Positions 20,632 through 32,681 of a stretch of 64,000 nucleotides of DNA are shown piece by piece. Position 1 is the stretch's first letter. Each line of letters starts with the position of its first letter. The stretch covers positions 32,541,032 to 32,605,031 of the forward strand of contig NC_080420.1 of assembly GCF_029873635.1 (NCBI RefSeq), written 5' to 3'. The position numbers were made by a program, and so were the translations under genes. The DNA comes from Malania oleifera (lineage: Eukaryota; Streptophyta; Magnoliopsida; Santalales; Ximeniaceae). The notes beneath the pieces are model-generated. The model saw only the letters and a list, made by a program, of their open reading frames with translations, was not told where the DNA came from and did no database searches.

Positions 20632-22521
20632 ACCACATCCCTATTTTGCAGTGTCAACTACAATTTTTGGAAACAATGAATGAGGATATACTTGCAAACC
20701 ATCGATTAGAAAGCTTGGAAAGTTGTCACATATAATGACCACATCCCCACTAAAACCATGGATGGTAAAGAAATAACTAAAGATGAAAAAAAATGGTCAA
20801 TAATGATTTTAAGATGTTGTAAGTAAATTCAAGTGCTATGAATGCACTATATAGTGCCTTTGATGTAAATGAATTCAATAGGGTCATGACATGTAAATCA
20901 GCTAAAGAAATATGGGATAAACTAGAAGTAACCTATGAAGGTGTGGTTGATGTTAGAGATAGTAGAATTGATATGCTCACAAACGAGTATAAGACCTTTA
21001 GGATAAACTCAGATGAAACTATCACTAGCATGTATGTTAGCTTTACTCACATAATAAACTCCCTAAATGTTTTAGGGAAAATTACTCAACATATGAAATG
21101 ATTCGGAAAATTTGTAGAGGACTTCCACCAATTGGGAACCTAAGGCAACTAACTAAAGGAAAAAATTTGAAAAACACCTCCCTAGATGAATTAATAGGTT
21201 CTCTCCTCACATATGAGATGACAATAAACAAAATAAGTGGAAAATATAAAGCTCAGAAATCTATTGCATTTTAAACCTCACATGAAACTCTAGCGATGAA
21301 GATGAAGATGAAATTGATGCAAATGATGTAGCCCTCATAACCAAAAGACTTGCAAAAAAATTTTAGAAAGAAGAATAAATTTACTAGAAACTTTCGGGAC
21401 TTAGAAACAGATGAAGAAGAAACCAATAAAAAGGAATCAAGGAATAAAATCTCTACATGTTATAATTGCAAAAAAGTTGAACACATAAAATGGGATTGTC
21501 CACAACTCATGAAGGTTTCTGAAAAGAAAAAGAAAAAGGCAATGAAGGCCACTACATGGGACAATCTAAGTTCTAGTAGTTCAGAAAGTGAATCAAGTGA
21601 ACAAGAGTTTGAAAATGGCTGTCTTATGGCATGAGATGATGATTATGATGAACAAAATTCCTCATCCAAATCTTTTAATGAATCATGCAATGAATCTAGT
21701 AATGATGAATCCAATGATGAGTGTATACCATCTTATGAAGAACTACAAATTGAATTATTCAAGGTTCATAAGATTCTAGTTAAAGTGACCGAACGGTATA
21801 CGTCGTTAAAAAATAAGAATGAAGCTGTAATGAAAGAATTAGAATCTAAAGATCTTCCTAAAAGAGAAAAGGATTTAAAAATCAAGAGTTTAGAAAGCAA
21901 GAATGAAAAAGTGATGAAAAAAAAAGATCTAAGATCTCAATCCTCTATGGGAAATGAGAAAGATTTATATATATATATATATGAACTAGAAAACAAAATC
22001 AACATTATGTCTCAAAATCAAGAAAAGAGTAAAAATACACAAGACCCGAAAATCTATGATCTAAAAAAGAAAATTGAGGATCAAAATAAAATAATTTACA
22101 ACTTCACTAGAGGAAAAGAAAATCTTGATAAAATGATTGGTGCACAACGAATGTCCTTAAATAAAGGAGGCATATGATTCAATGGAGTTAAGAATACAAG
22201 GAAAAAGAATCTCTATATGGGGTACTTTGCAAAAGTGTCCAAAAATTATGCTAGCACCTTCTCAAATGCTTACACACATACCACATATTTTCTTTGTAAG
22301 GGGAAAGGACCCATTAAGTTTGAATGTCCATTAAAAAGAAATGATGCAAAAATCAGACAAGTTTGGAGAATGAAAGAATCAACTCTTGTTAAACCATCCG
22401 GACCCAAGAAAGTATGGGTACCTAGATTAAAAAGTCTAATTCACAAACTAACGACTCCAAAGATATTAGGATTAGTCACTCCCTTTTTAGAAATTAAGAA
22501 AGCTAAATCTATACTAAAATG
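20632..22521 (+). pseudogene. I: second Sirevirus gag, lacking its first codons and LTR
   Basis: From 20634, in a broken frame, FCSVNYNFWKQ appears, the gag segment normally about 25 residues from the N-terminus. The core then repeats the H pattern: SAKEIWDKLEVTYEG, DSRIDMLTNEYKTF, MYVSFTHIINSLN. The first zinc knuckle is CYNCKKVEHIKWDC (all Cys kept, Gly to Glu). The second is degenerate (FLCKGKGPIKFEC, 22280-22330), followed by KKVWVP before the expected protease. An acidic Asn/Asp/Ser repeat (21640-21730) and a Lys/Glu coiled coil (21785-22177) lie between. Several frameshifts. Protease and the rest of pol are absent. Confidence 0.82.
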
Positions 22522-23742
22522 AAAAGGGATGCCTCCATAGCCTACAAGATTCAAGATAGCCAATTCAAATATAAGAAGAAAATTTCTCCTTGTTCAATAT
22601 ATGGAAAGCTACTTAATCCAATCTAATACAAGGATATTGAACTAGTTGAAATGGAAAATCTTAAAGAAGAGTTTATGAGCTTATTGACGACTATAACATT
22701 AAAATAAATGAATACAAACATGGTATTGTTGGCCACAAATCAAGAAAACTTGGATTGTACAAGGTTTATCTTCGAAATCAAGGAAGTCATTTGCTTTTAA
22801 AAGCCAATTTAGCTTAGATATTTATTGAATGTAATGTGGCATGTGCTGAAATGAAATGACATTATTGAAAACCTCAATTTGAAATATATTACTTTGCCAC
22901 AATCATCTGTTGTGCCATATGATTCTGCATGTGAATTGTCTATCTTTTAGATTCATATGGTTTTCTTTTCTAAAAAATGTTGTTTGCTTAATCTTACTTG
23001 TTAAAGTTTCTTTTTCAGCAAGCACAATCCCCAAGTACCTTTTGATAAATCTCGAAGGGGGAATTCTTTTTATTTGTGTTATGGCAAGAAATACTTTAAA
23101 AGCTAAATTCTCTACTTGTTGCCTTATTATTATTATTATTATTAAATATATATATATATATATTTATTTTAACTGATTTGCTGATCATATATGAAAATGC
23201 ATATGAACCAGTTAGACTAAATTTATACTCAAACCTCCACTTAGTTGTCACATGTCATACACTTTAAAATTCTAATATTTTGCGGGTCTTATACTTTGAG
23301 AAAATTGAAATGGTTTGTGTATATTTTTGGTCTAACCTAGTTTATTATGTCATTTCAATCTTTAATGACCAGTTATATTTTTTGTATATGCTTGAATGTT
23401 ATTTTTTCTGGTTAAAAAAAAAAACTTTTTTGCCCAAACTTTTTATTAAAAAGGGGGAGACTTTTAATGCTCAAATTATTTTATAATTTAGCCCTTTTAC
23501 TGATGACAAAAGGTGGAGATGTTTTATGAGAGCAAAATTAGTTCTTTCTCCCTAAACTTTTGTCACTCAAAATGGAAAATGATAATTGTACTTAAATACA
23601 CATCTTGAAAAATTCTGAATTCTTCATACTTGTTTGTGAACTTTATTGAATATCATTTTATTTATGCATATTGTTAGGGGGACTCTTGTTAGGCGAACCC
23701 AAATTTTGCTCTTGTATTTGTCATCATCAAAAAGGGGAAGAT
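22522..23742 (+). other. I: deleted interior and noncoding tail with PPT
   Basis: 22522-22780 is unrecognised. From about 22800 it is nearly the same as 57710-58675, the pol-to-LTR tail of SV-E. Tracts CGAAGGGGGAATT (23053), AAAAAGGGGGAGAC (23449) and AAAGGTGGAGATG (23509) precede the final PPT AAAAAGGGGAAGAT at 23729-23742. A short ATT repeat lies at 23126-23143. The ORFs 22910-23486 are not genes. Confidence 0.75.
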
Positions 23743-25089
23743 TGTTAATTTTTTGAGTCTAATCCCTGTTTCGATTATGACAAACCACAATATCTCATCT
23801 GTGTGCTAAGCGTATGAACAAGTTCATTTTTTCTCAGCAAGGATGACAAATGAGAAATGGAAGCCGAGAAGCACTTAAACGCGCACATTATTCGGCGCAA
23901 TCCATGAAATTGTAAAGGAGTAGAGCATGAAGTTTTTTGTTTATTCTTGCAAGATGTATCGTAATAGTACTAAGTTTTATGGTCTATAATAATTGCATCT
24001 CATGCATGATAAAGACTGAATGCTCAAACTAAACCCATAGATTGACCATAGGACCCATAACCCTTCAAATTAAAATATCACATCCTTTTCCATAGGGTTG
24101 AAAACAGTTCAAGGTCAAAGTTGGGAATACTTTGATTTTTCAAGGTGCTCGGTCGACTGACCTCTTCGCGTTATAAACGCCTTAGTTAACCGAACTGGCT
24201 AGAAGTCAAATGTTTGACTTGTCTCGGCCAACCGACTTAGTTTTGAACTAAGCTTCCACGGTCGACCAAACTTTAAAATTGACTTTCTATACCTACCCCG
24301 GTTGACCGATATGTTAGTTCAAAATGACCTCAGCTGACCGAACTTCAAAGACCGGCAGGTCGAACAGTTGGCAAGGCGACCAAGCCTACTAAGGTTTGGA
24401 AAATCGCCTTGGCTCGGCCAACCAACACATCTCACGGCAAATCGAAACCAAAAGTTATTTCAAAATCTCTAATTCTGTTCAGGTGACCGTTCCATAGCTC
24501 TGGGCGACCGAACCTCTTGGGTTCTCCTATTTTTACCGCGTTAAACAGGGGTTAATTTTAATTAATCTTTTACAAAAATTCCCTTTGTGTCCCCAACAGT
24601 TCAAAATTTAGGGAATTCTATATATACCCCTTCATTTTTCCATACTAGAATGAGATTAGAGATTTGATTAGCAAAAATTCTCTTTAAAATTTTTGGGCTT
24701 TCATTACTTATACACATCATTTTCAAAACATATTTTTATACTCTCACATATCCATTTGTTTTGAAAATCTTTTTGAGAGGTTGCTTTGAGTTTTTTCCTA
24801 TAATATTTCTTGTGATAAATATTGTTGGGAAAATCTAATCTTAGATTGTGAGTCTTTGCATTGCAAGACTCGAGAGCTCATTTTCGTGCATATTGCTAAA
24901 ATATTCTTTGCAAGCTATATTCGACATCTACTACACTTTATCTTGCAAATATTTGTTGGAGATTTTCTTGTGATTATTTGAAAACATTTCTTTTTGAAAG
25001 GCTAATCATCATCATCTCCTATTCTTTTTATTGAAAACTAATTTTGGAGATATTATTTTCCTTGATCTCTAGATCTTTGAAATACACTT
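23743..25089 (+). repeat. SV-E 5' LTR, first part
   Basis: It starts TGTTAATTTTTTGAGTC. An array of CGGTCGACCGAA-like words (about 24148-24520) is followed by a CTATATATAC box at 24618-24627. The sequence stops at AAATACACTT, where SV-C enters. The matching 3' LTR copy reads straight through (AAATACACATAGTG, about 59957), giving the pre-insertion state. Confidence 0.88.
24618..24627 (+). promoter_or_regulatory. TATA box of the SV-E 5' LTR
   Basis: CTATATATAC about 100 bases after the palindromic word array, the same arrangement as in the G/H LTR. Confidence 0.4.
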
Positions 25090-27024
25090 TGTTAGCTTTA
25101 CCATGATCCCAAGAGGAGGGGTGAATTGGTATTTTTAAAATTAATGCCCTGGGTCAGTATCCTAACAGCAGTATATTCACAACCCTAAAGTCAATCTAGT
25201 GCAAGTAAAATAAATCAATTATAATATGTAGCAAAAATTAAATAACGCATTTTAATCAACTAAGCATGCACCATAAAGCAGTAAAGAGAAGTGATACACA
25301 AAAGTGTTATCAAGGTTCGGCAAATTGTCTACGTCCCCACCTTGGCTAACAAGCACAAGAATTACCACTATAATGTTCACTTAAATGGGTGGAGCAACAC
25401 CTAAATAACCAGGTTAATTAGCACAGAACTGATCTCAACCTTTACACACAATTCTTTCCGGCTGAATTACCGCCCCCTCAAGCCATGCCTGGAATATAAC
25501 AGTAATTTCTCAATCAACTGGTACAGTGATTATACTTTCATGTAAAGCAGATATGTACCCAATACACGCAGTCACATACATGTCAATGATATGGATATAG
25601 TGTAAGCTCAGTGATACAAATAGTTGTGCTATCAACACTCAATATGGTATAAACAGTGAAAAGCTCAAGAGTGTTTAATACAAGCAATATCTTGGAATTT
25701 AACCAAAGCACAATTCAGTGGCAAATCAATATTCCAAAAAATATCAATAAGATATTCAAACTAGTTCAAGAAGATTTTCTTCAATGATATAAGCACACTA
25801 CTAGCTTGAAAATATTTTGCTTGTTGGAAAAATCTTTGAACAACAAAAATCAAAGCTATTGGACACTTGCAATAAAAATGCAAATATCCTAAACTTAGTT
25901 TATCCCAATACAAGATTTATAATATGAAAATTTGTGGGATAAACCTAAGTTAAACTCCCTAAAAAATAATATCACAATCAATCGCACAAATGGGAGTTTC
26001 TAGCAAGTCTAGCAATCTCAAGCACTTTAAATATGCTCTCACAATCTCAGAATGTATCAAGGAAGTGAAGATTTGAGAGTATTTGGACAAAGAGTGTATT
26101 TTCAAAAGAGAGAATTTTGGTTAATGAAAATTGCTAATTAATTGCTAATCTTTGCAAATGAGCATATATTTATAGGCAAGGGTAAAAATGTAACCGTTTG
26201 AGACTTTTTGGGAATTATTAGAAAATATTAAAAATGTTTAAACACACTTAACCCAACTTAACCCAATTTTACCGCAGTTAAAATAATTTTAACCCATCGA
26301 GATTCAGGTGGCTGAACTGTGGTTCAGTTGCCCGAACAGACATAGTTTTAAAAGTTATTTAAATAAGTTCGGTCACCCGTGTCATGCTTTGGAAACCCGA
26401 ACAAAAGTCAGTAGCCTCTGTTCGTAAATTCGGGTGCCCAGTCATAGGTTCTGTAGCTCGAACACGTGTGTTCGGTCGCTCGGAGCTCAATTTGAACTAA
26501 ATAGTTCTGTCTCCCAAGTTGGTGGAATATCCTTTTCAAGAGGTTTGGGCGCCTGTGGACAGTATGCACAAAATAGTTCAGTCGCCCGAGAGCCTAAGTC
26601 AACTATTGACTTCTGTGCAGTTCGAGCACCGGAGGAGTTTTGAACTCCCGGGATTCGGTTGTCCAAACTCTCTCAAATTCCCTAATATTTTTCAATTTAA
26701 GTGCATTTTTAACACTCCTCAATTTTGTATGATATATGTGAGAGTGTTGGGACCTAAAGTCATACTATGGTCTTACTGAGCTTACCATATATCCTATATG
26801 CATGATATGCAGGTAAGTAATACAGACCATATTCCTAAGTTACTGTTACAGGCTCATATTACAATAATTTAATTGGCAATACAAATTAAAATATTCAGGG
26901 TCTTCATGTTGCTTCAAGTGTCATTCCTTGAGATGCTCATCTAAGCCTGCACAAACACTTGACAACCATCAAATACCTAAGTATTTGTCATTATCAAAAT
27001 CGGATGTGACCTATAAGGTCAACA
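25090..27024 (-). repeat. SV-C 3' LTR
   Basis: In minus sense it starts TGTTGACCTTATAGGTC (27024) and ends ...GCTAACA (25090). The terminal word cccaagaggaggggtgaatt is at 25107-25126. An array of TTCGGTTGCCCGAAC-like words lies at about 26300-26660, with a TATA box (plus tatttatagg, about 26167-26176) downstream in minus sense. Confidence 0.87.
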
Positions 27025-27611
27025 TTCTCCCTCTTTTTGATGATGACAAATATATCATGCAAAAAATGGGTATAGCCTTAGAAGGCTCCCTCTAACAATG
27101 TGAATCATGTAAAACTCTAAATAATTTTTTCCTTTAAGTTCAATTCAATCCAATTCAATCCAATTTTCAAGTTGAACCCAATTTTTGCCCTCTCTTATCC
27201 ATCCCCCCCTTTTGGCAATAGAAAAAAGGGCCATGAAACTAATAACCTTAGTCATTGGGTATAGAATCATTTGTATGCATGATAAGTTTGGGAATTTTTA
27301 AAAATTTCGACAGCATGCCGTTTGAAAATAAGACATTTTCGAAAAATTCCTATATAAAAATGATCTGTTTGGAGTATTTAAGACCTAACAGTTTACCCAC
27401 AACTAGGAAACTCAAATAGTTCTAGTATGATCAAGATATAAAACATAAGTGTAATCATCATCATGCAGTAAATATGAGAATTATGCATTGCAAATCATAA
27501 TCAATTTTCACAAAGTCTAAGCCCATAAAAGATATCAACAGTTATATTAGATGTTAGAATTTTAAAATTTATTTGAATGCTCCCCTTGAATTTATGCAAA
27601 CTATGAAATAT
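27025..27611 (-). other. SV-C noncoding tail and PPT
   Basis: No ORF. PPT AAAAAGAGGGAGAA lies next to the LTR (minus, 27038-27025), with further pyrimidine (plus) tracts near 27205 and 27582. About 27270-27350 resembles the SV-A tail near 11540-11620 (a 'gacagcatgccgtttg' / 'ggcagcatgttgtttg' segment). Confidence 0.65.
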
Positions 27612-29354
27612 CTAGGAAGCATCTCTACAATGCAAGAAACTTAATTCACATCTAATTTGTATGAACCTATCTTCTGGAAGTGGTTTAATGAAAATGTCCG
27701 CCCACTGCTCATTAGTGCATACAAACTCAAGAGCCACATCCCCTTTCTGCACATGATCACGAAAGAAGTAATGTTTAATTTCAATGTGTTTAGTTCGTGA
27801 ATGTGAGATAGGATTTTTAGAGATGTTGATTGCTCTAGTATTATCACATTTAATCTGTACTGTATCATAGTGCAATCCAAAATCCATAAGTTGTTGTTTC
27901 ATATAAAGAGTTTGAGTACAACAACTTCCAACCACAATATGTTCTGCTTTGGTTATGGATAAGGCAACTAAGTTTTGTTTCTTTGAGAACTAAGAAATGA
28001 GAGATTGTCTTATATAGTGACAAGTGCCGCTCGTACTCTTTCTATCAACCTTACTACAGGCAAAGTCAGCCATCAGTATAACTCACAATCTCAAAGGTAG
28101 TATGCTTAGGGTACCATAGTCCTAACTCTATAATTCCAACTAGATACCTAAGGATTCGTTTAACTGTTATTAGATGAGATTCCTTAGGAGCAACCTGAAA
28201 CCTAGCACACACGCACACACTAAACATAATATCAGGCCAACTAACAGTGAGATATAGAAGACTCCCAATTATGCCATGATACAATTTCACATCAACAGGG
28301 ATCCCTTACTCATCTTTATCAAGTTTAGTGGAAGAACTCATAGCGGTTCTAAGAATTTTACAATCTTTCATATTAAATTTCTTTAGCAAGTCCCTGACAT
28401 ATTTAGATTGGCATATGAAAGTTCCATATTCAGCTTGTTTAATTTGCAGCCCTAAAAAGAAACTAAGTTCACCCATCATGCTCACTTCAAATTCACTTTG
28501 CATGCATTTGGAAAACTCATTACACAACTCATTATTAGTTGTTCCAAAAATGATATCGTCAACATGAATTTGAACTAGGAGCATATCATCATTTTTGGAT
28601 TTGATGAAGAGTGTAGTATCAATCTTACCACAAGTAAACCCATTTTCTAGAAGAAAACCACTAAGTCTCTCATACCAAGCTCTAGGAGCTTGTTTCAATC
28701 CATACAAGATCTTAGACAACCGGTAAACATGATCTGGATATTTATTATTTTCAAAACTGGGCGGTTGTTCAACATATGCTTCTTCATTAATATAGTCATT
28801 TAGAAAAGTGCTTTTAACATCCATTTGAAACAATTTAAAATTTTTAAAAGTGACATAAACAAGTAGCATTCGAATGACTTCTAATCCAGCAACAGGAGCA
28901 TATGTTTCATCAAAGTCTATCCCCTCTTCCTGATTATAATCTTGGGCAACTAGTCTAGCCTTATTCCTAGTTACTACCCCATTCTCATCTTTCTTATTTC
29001 TATATACCCATTTAGTTCCAATAATAGTATGCTCATTAGGCCTAGGAACTAGGGTACACACTCTGCTTCTTTCAAATTGATTAAGTTCTTCTTGCATAGA
29101 CATCACCCAAGACTCATCCTCTATGGCTTCTTTTATATTTTTAGGTTCTTATTGGGACAAGAAAACATAATGGCTCACTAGGTTCTTCAAGGAAGATCTT
29201 GTGGCTACACCACGAGATGGTTCACCTATGATTTGATCAACATGATGGTTCCTAATGAATTTTCAATCTCTAGGAAACTCCTGAACTTCATTTTCATTAT
29301 CATTATCTTTAGATGATTCATCATTTACTTCTAAATTTTCACTTGCATTGTTTT
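27612..29354 (-). pseudogene. SV-C pol: reverse transcriptase and RNase H
   Basis: A 266-codon open stretch (29106-28306) covers most of RT: GTKWVYRNKKDENG, ETYAPVAGLEVIRMLL, QMDVKSTFLNDYINEEAYVE, LYGLKQAPRAWYERLSGF and IHVDDIIFG with both catalytic Asp. RNase H continues in 28290-28066 (ARFQVAPKES, VKRILRYLVG). After a frameshift it resumes in 27935-27612 (SCCTQTLYMKQQL, CDNTRAINISKN, ADIFIKPLPEDRF). Stops lie near 28305 and in the linker at 29107-29260. The best-preserved RT in the window, but not functional. Confidence 0.9.
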
Positions 29355-30741
29355 CAATATGGTATAATCAGTGAAATGCTCAAGAGTGTTCAATACAAGC
29401 AATATCTTGTAATTTAACCAAAGCACAGTTCAGTAGCAAATCAATATTCCAAAGATATCAATAAGATATTCAAACTAGTTCAAGAAGATTTTCTTCAATG
29501 AAATAAGCACACTACTAGTTTGAAAATATTTTACTTGTTGGAAAAATCTTTGCACAGCAAAAATCAAAACTATTGGACACTTGCAATAACAATGCAAATA
29601 TCCTAAGCTTACTTAGTTTATCCCAACACAAGATTTATAATATGAAAATCTATGGGATAAACCTAAGCTAAACTCCCCAAAAAATAATATCACAATCAAT
29701 CACACAAATGGGAGTTTCTAGCAAGTCTAGCAATCACAAGCACTTTAAATATACTCTCACAATCTCAGAATGTATCAAGGAAGTGAAGATTTGAGAGTAT
29801 TTGGACCAAGAATGTGTTTTCAAAAGAGAGAATTTTGGCTAATGAAAATTGATAATTAATTGCTAATCTTTGCAAATGAGCCTATATTTATAGGAAAGGG
29901 TAAAATTATAACCGTTTGGGACTTGTTGGGAATTATTAGAAAATATTCAAAATGTTTAAACACACTTAATCCAACTTAACCCAATTTTACTGTAGTTAAA
30001 ATAATTTTAACCCACCGAGGTTTGGGTGGCTGAACCGTGGTTCGGTTGCCTGAATAGATACATTTTTAAAAGTTATTTAAATAAGTTCGATCGCCTGTGC
30101 ATGCTTTAGAAACCCGAACAAAAGTCACTAGCCTCTGTTCGTAAATTTGGGTGCCCGGTCATAGGTTTGGTAGTCCAAACTCATGTGTTCAGTCCCCCAG
30201 GGCTCAATTTGAAATAAATAGCTTGGTCACCCGAGTTGGTGGAATGTCCCTTTCAAGGGGTTCAAGCGCCTGTGGACAGTATGCATAAAATAGTTCGGTG
30301 GCCTGAGAGCTTAAGTCAGCTGTTGACTTCTCAATAGTTCGGGTGCCCAAGAAGTTTTGAACTCCTGGGGTTCGGTTGCCCAAGCTCTCTCAAATTCCCT
30401 AATATTTTTCAATTTAAGTGCATTTTTAACACTTCTCAATTTTGTATGATATATGTGAGAGTGTTGGGACCTAGAGTCATACTATGGTCTTACTAAGCTT
30501 ACCATATATCTTATATGCATGACATGCATGTAAGTAATACAGACAATATTCTTAAGTTACCATTACAGACACATATTACAATAATTGAATTGGCAATACA
30601 AATTAAAATCTTTAAGGTTTTCATGTTGCTTCAAGTGTCATTCCTTGAGATGCTCATCTAAGCCTGCACAAATACTTGACAACCATCAAATACCTAAGTA
30701 TTTGTCATTATCAAAACCGGGTGTGACCTATAAGGTCAACC
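29355..30741 (-). repeat. SV-C 5' LTR, truncated
   Basis: It matches 25640-27024 of the left LTR from CAATATGGTATAA onward. The inner third, with the primer site, is missing. The right end is TCAACC against the expected TCAACA. Confidence 0.85.
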
Positions 30742-31538
30742 CACATAGTGAATATTTCACACCTGAGTCAAAGTTCATTTATATTATTCTCTCTCACAGT
30801 ATTTGCTAAACATATTTTTGAGAGATGAATTTCACAAACTTTATTGAGCATAAATTTTTATCATTTGTGAGTGCATTTGTGCCTGAAATTGTACATTATT
30901 TGGTTATTATAGAAGCACACTTTATTTGTATTCAAATTGTCATATTAGTGTTGTAATTATTGATGTGTGATCATCAGAAGAGGATTTCACTGGCCTGTAC
31001 CATGCACTGGTTTGCTTAGACTCGGTTAAGAAAGCAACGGATGGTTTAGACTCAGCTAGGAAAATCAGGTACACTATAAGGTATAGTTGTAAAGGTTGGG
31101 GTCAGCCTTGTGAATTTGACCTGGGGTATTTCCTTGCCTAGTAAGAAGAGGGTAATTGTATTCAGTGACACTCCACCTGTTAAGCAAGCAATTAGTGGAA
31201 TCCTCTTACTTGTGAGCTTGAGGCAAAAACATAGGCAGTATTGGCTGAACTTCGATATCATTTTCTATGTCTGCTCTTTATATTCCTTCACTTTAATTTC
31301 CTGCACTTGTATGCTTATATCTAATTTATTTTATATGTTGTGCATGTGTTAAACATTGGAAAATAGTGAGCCTATTATATTTGTTTTATTTATCTGCTCA
31401 GTTTTATTTTGTTGAGTTATTGATATTTCCATAGATAGACCCTAGGTTGTGAAATATTGTATGTGGATTTGAACCTGACCATAGAAAAATTTTTAATACC
31501 CAATTCACCCCTCTCTTGGGAATACACCAATTCTAACA
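30742..31538 (+). repeat. SV-E 5' LTR, second part
   Basis: It resumes with CACATAGTGAATATTTC, the sequence found uninterrupted at 59961 in the other LTR. It ends with the word CAATTCACCCCTCTCTTGGG and TTCTAACA. Confidence 0.88.
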
Positions 31539-31540
31539 AT

Positions 31541-31552
31541 TGGTATCAGAGC
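31541..31552 (+). other. SV-E primer-binding site (initiator tRNA-Met)
   Basis: TGGTATCAGAGC, a perfect match to the usual plant initiator-Met PBS, two bases after the LTR end. Confidence 0.92.
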
Positions 31553-31592
31553 CTCATTGCAAAAAGCTTAACCGCTTATGCTCAAGATTGCA

Positions 31593-32681
31593 ATGGCTCA
31601 AATTGGTGTATCCCTATTATGTGAGGGACAATCACTTTCTAGGCCTCCATTGGAGGGCCTGGCTGGTGATTGTTAAAGGAATTTGTATTCCAGCTAATGA
31701 AAATGATACAAATTTATTGCATGTGAATTCATATTCCATGAATTTATTATACTATGCTTTAGAGACTAATATTTTTCATGAGATTATGACATGTAAAAGT
31801 GCAAAAGATATATGGGAAGAGGTTGAAAAGAAATATGGAGAGTCCCAGGAGAAGGAGACCACCACTTTGATAGTGTCAAACTCAAATGATTTGGAAGTGG
31901 TAAATTATGAGGTAATAGCATTAACAGATCAAGAGGTATATGACTCTTACTCTACCTCATTTTTTGATTCGTGCAATGATGCATGTGACGATTCTTATGC
32001 TGAATGTTGTGTTCTGTCATATGATGAATCATCTGATATTCCTTGTGATAGTCCTGTTGACAAAGCATGCAATGATTCATGTAATAATTATGATATATCT
32101 CATGATGAATCATGTAATGATTTTAATGATGAAAGCATGCTATTGAATAGAAAACTAAAAAAAGATTCATTTAAAATACATAAGTTTCTAGTTAGAATGT
32201 CTAATCATAATTTTTTTTTTTTGAAAAATGAGTACAACAGGATGGAAAAGAAATTAGACAAATTAAAAGAGTACCATGCCATCCTTGAAAATAAAAAGAT
32301 TGAAAAGATACTGAAAATTTTCTTCTTAAAGGAAGAAATAGATGATTATTCCAAAGTTACACTCAGAGTTGTGAATGAAAAGAATAATCATGTCAAACCC
32401 TTAGGGTTAAGAAGAAAGTCAAGAAGAAATATCTCTTTCAAAAGGGGTTCATATTTTAAATCCCATAATTAATCTCATGCCTCATTGAGTGGGAACTGGT
32501 TTAATAAGCAAAATCCTTCACATAAAATCAAAACCTGCCTATTCGGTGAAAAGAAATGGCACATTCAATATAAGTGTAAATGTAGAGGTGCCAGAGGCAT
32601 AGACAAGGAGATGACATAGGTAATCAGGAAAGCAAACCTCTCGGGATCTAAGAAAAAATGGATTCAAATTGAAATTACCTA
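31593..32681 (+). pseudogene. SV-E gag, internally deleted
   Basis: ATG at 31593 gives MAQIGVSLLCEGQSLSRPP, then a frameshift. A 1-frame open stretch to 32472 carries YYALETNIFHEIMTCKSAKD and IWEEVEKKYGES. It then jumps directly to the post-capsid region, so the segment normally reading DSRIDMLTxEYE through LPPVWEAK is deleted. An unusual Asp/Ser/Cys/Asn-rich repeat follows (about 31951-32120, eight Cys), then a Lys-rich coiled coil. A degenerate knuckle (CLFGEKKWHIQYKC, about 32535) and KKKWIQ close the frame. No protease follows. Confidence 0.75.

Larger units (their letters stand above)
25090..30741 (-). mobile_element. SV-C: minus-strand Sirevirus inserted in the SV-E 5' LTR
   Basis: Flanks CACTT (25085-25089) and CACAT (30742-30746) form a target duplication with one mismatch; the empty site in the other SV-E LTR reads CACAT. 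Order in minus sense: 5' LTR (truncated, 30741-29355), pol RT/RNase H only, noncoding tail, PPT, 3' LTR (27024-25090). Gag, protease, integrase, primer site and the inner part of the 5' LTR have been lost in one deletion near 29355. Confidence 0.85.

Noticed and set aside
31540..31592. Apparent start of a 310-codon ORF at the primer-binding site
   Set aside because: The reading frame begins with TTG inside the PBS; the real gag start is the ATG at 31593 in another frame.
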